From Clostridiales bacterium (lineage in GTDB: Bacteria > Bacillota > Clostridia > Saccharofermentanales > UBA5734), in contig DMJC01000004.1 of the NCBI GenBank assembly GCA_003451915.1, forward strand, positions 1-7,437: a stretch of DNA of 7,437 bases, given 5' to 3'. A model generated the notes under the pieces. That model did not search any database and was not told the origin of the DNA. It worked only from the letters and a program-made list of their open reading frames with translations. Shown piece by piece: positions 6,428 through 7,437 of the stretch. The number at the start of each line of letters is the position of its first letter. Within the stretch, counting starts at the first letter, position 1. The position numbers and the translations under genes were made by a program.

Positions 6428-6460
6428 GTTATTAGACAACTGCTTTGGAGGAATAAAACC

Positions 6461-7437
6461 ATGAGCAACCTGAATTCGACACAGATGACAGTCGGGATCA
6501 CCGGAGCTGGAGCGATCAGCGATATCTTTCTGCAAAACATGATCAATCGCTTTGAGATTTTGAATGTCAAATCGATCTGCTCGCGCAATTTTGATAAAGC
6601 CGCGAAGAAAGCCAGTCAGTATGGCATACAAGCAACAACCTATGAAGCCATGCTGCAGGACACCGATATCGACATCATTGTCAACCTGACGCCAGCCGAT
6701 GCGCATTTCGAAATTATCAAAGCTGCACTGTCAGCCGGGAAGCATGTATTCACTGAAAAGGCCATGGCTGAGACATTTCAGCAGGCCCGCGACCTGTGCC
6801 GGCTGGCGGACGAAAAGGGACTGTATCTGGGGTCCGCACCGGAAACTTTCATGGGCAGCGCCTGCCAGACCGGCTGCAAAGCCATTCGTGAAGGCCTGAC
6901 AGGCGAGGTGACTTCTTTTCACATTCAGGCCAACCGGAATCTGGATATACTAACCAGTTTCGCGCCATCATTACGTGTCCCGGGCGGCGGCATCGGCATG
7001 GATTATGGTATCTACTACCTGACCGAGGTTCTCAGCATGCTGGGTCCGGTCAGAAAGGTTGCCGGGATTCGCAAAAATCCGATGCACGTCCGGAAAAACT
7101 GTATACCTAGCCATCCGGAATTTGGCCAGGACTATACGATTGCCGACGAAACCCAGCTGTTTGGCTTTCTGGAATTGGCGAGCGGTGTTTGCGGCACCAT
7201 ACATCTCAATGGCGAAAGCATCCTGCAGGATGAAGGGGGCATTGAAATCTTCGGCAAGAAGGGCATTCTCAGGCTGCCCTGTGCCAACTACATGGGCGGC
7301 GAAGTGGCTTTCGCCCCGCAGAACACCGACTGGAGCAAACGGACTGAAGGGACTGTGCTGGAAAGCCAGTTTACATTCTCAGACAATTCGCGCGGTATTG
7401 GTGTTGCCGACATGGCCTGGGCGATTCGCACGGGCCG
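6461..7437 (+). CDS. Gfo/Idh/MocA family oxidoreductase, 3' end cut off
   Basis: The first 325 residues are in the window and the frame is still open at the edge; family members usually run to about 330-400 residues, so little is missing. The N-terminal Rossmann fold has VGITGAGAIS (11-20) for NAD(P) binding. TEKAMAE (98-104) is a variant of the family's EKP motif, with conserved Lys100. The C-terminal sheet domain has APETFMGSACQTGCKAIREG (126-145) and GGGIGMDYGIYYLTEVLSML (175-194), carrying the Asp/Tyr positions near the active site. The reaction is probably oxidation or reduction of a sugar or cyclitol hydroxyl in the cytoplasm; the substrate cannot be told. The start is ATG with GGAGG 9 nt upstream; a second in-frame ATG at codon 9 lacks its own site. 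Its GC level matches the hydrolase operon rather than the cassette between them, which suggests the two sides were once divergent neighbours. Confidence 0.85.
   Translation, partial: MSNLNSTQMTVGITGAGAISDIFLQNMINRFEILNVKSICSRNFDKAAKKASQYGIQATTYEAMLQDTDIDIIVNLTPADAHFEIIKAALSAGKHVFTEKAMAETFQQARDLCRLADEKGLYLGSAPETFMGSACQTGCKAIREGLTGEVTSFHIQANRNLDILTSFAPSLRVPGGGIGMDYGIYYLTEVLSMLGPVRKVAGIRKNPMHVRKNCIPSHPEFGQDYTIADETQLFGFLELASGVCGTIHLNGESILQDEGGIEIFGKKGILRLPCANYMGGEVAFAPQNTDWSKRTEGTVLESQFTFSDNSRGIGVADMAWAIRTG

Larger units (their letters stand above)
4542..6441. other. AT-rich inserted segment carrying the toxin-antitoxin pair
   Basis: G+C falls from about 65% in a sampled row of the hydrolase gene (39 of 60 at 3001-3060) to 28% (17 of 60 at 4561-4620) and 32% (19 of 60 at 6001-6060). 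It rises again in the oxidoreductase gene. The octamer AGACAACT occurs at 4534-4541 and again at 6434-6441, in the same orientation, bracketing the cassette. No transposase, integrase or terminal inverted repeat was seen. Acquisition as a small defence cassette is inferred from composition; the octamer alone could be chance. Confidence 0.45.

Noticed and set aside
6334..6706. Two minus-strand open frames running from the oxidoreductase start into the divergent gap
   Set aside because: They oppose the clear NAD-binding N-terminus of the plus-strand gene and have no family resemblance.
1..7437. CRISPR array, tRNA, riboswitch or insertion sequence
   Set aside because: No spaced identical repeats, cloverleaf, conserved leader fold or transposase reading frame was found on either strand.

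Overview
The window looks like chromosome from a Gram-positive anaerobe of the Bacillota, probably a fibre- or sugar-degrading Clostridia member. The evidence is strong AGGAGG-type ribosome binding sites, TTG starts, an AraC/cupin regulator, a family 3 glycoside hydrolase and a Gfo/Idh/MocA oxidoreductase of a type common in that group. No marker gene fixes the genus. There are no rRNA, tRNA, CRISPR or transposase genes.

Left and centre (80-4461, minus strand, GC-rich): a carbohydrate operon. One uninterrupted 1193-codon reading frame joins an AraC-type regulator (cupin sensor plus double helix-turn-helix) to a complete GH3 enzyme with C-terminal FnIII-like and Ig-like (Big2) domains. A strong internal Shine-Dalgarno and ATG at the enzyme boundary suggest that free GH3 enzyme may be made as well as the fusion. 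The fusion stop overlaps the start of the next gene (ATGA). That gene encodes a protein with an unfamiliar cysteine-rich N-terminal region and a C-terminal rhodanese domain. A terminator-like hairpin lies inside the rhodanese gene, and a short heptamer tandem repeat lies just beyond it.

Right-centre (about 4542-6440, minus strand, strongly AT-rich): a two-gene cassette. It holds a winged-helix, AbiEi-like antitoxin/repressor and an AbiEii-like nucleotidyltransferase toxin that overlaps it by 16 bp. It has a good sigma-A promoter with three copies of a TGTTATATTA-like motif around it, a likely autorepression site. The base composition, and an 8-bp direct repeat (AGACAACT) on both sides, suggest it was inserted between two older divergent sugar-metabolism genes.

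Right end (6461-7437, plus strand): the start of a Gfo/Idh/MocA dehydrogenase, cut by the window edge. The likely ancestral arrangement was a divergent sugar locus: the regulator-hydrolase operon leftward and the NAD(P)-dependent sugar oxidoreductase rightward. The hydrolase would release a sugar from a plant glycan fragment in the cytoplasm, and the regulator half would sense a related ligand. These roles are inferred from family membership; no substrate can be read from the sequence.
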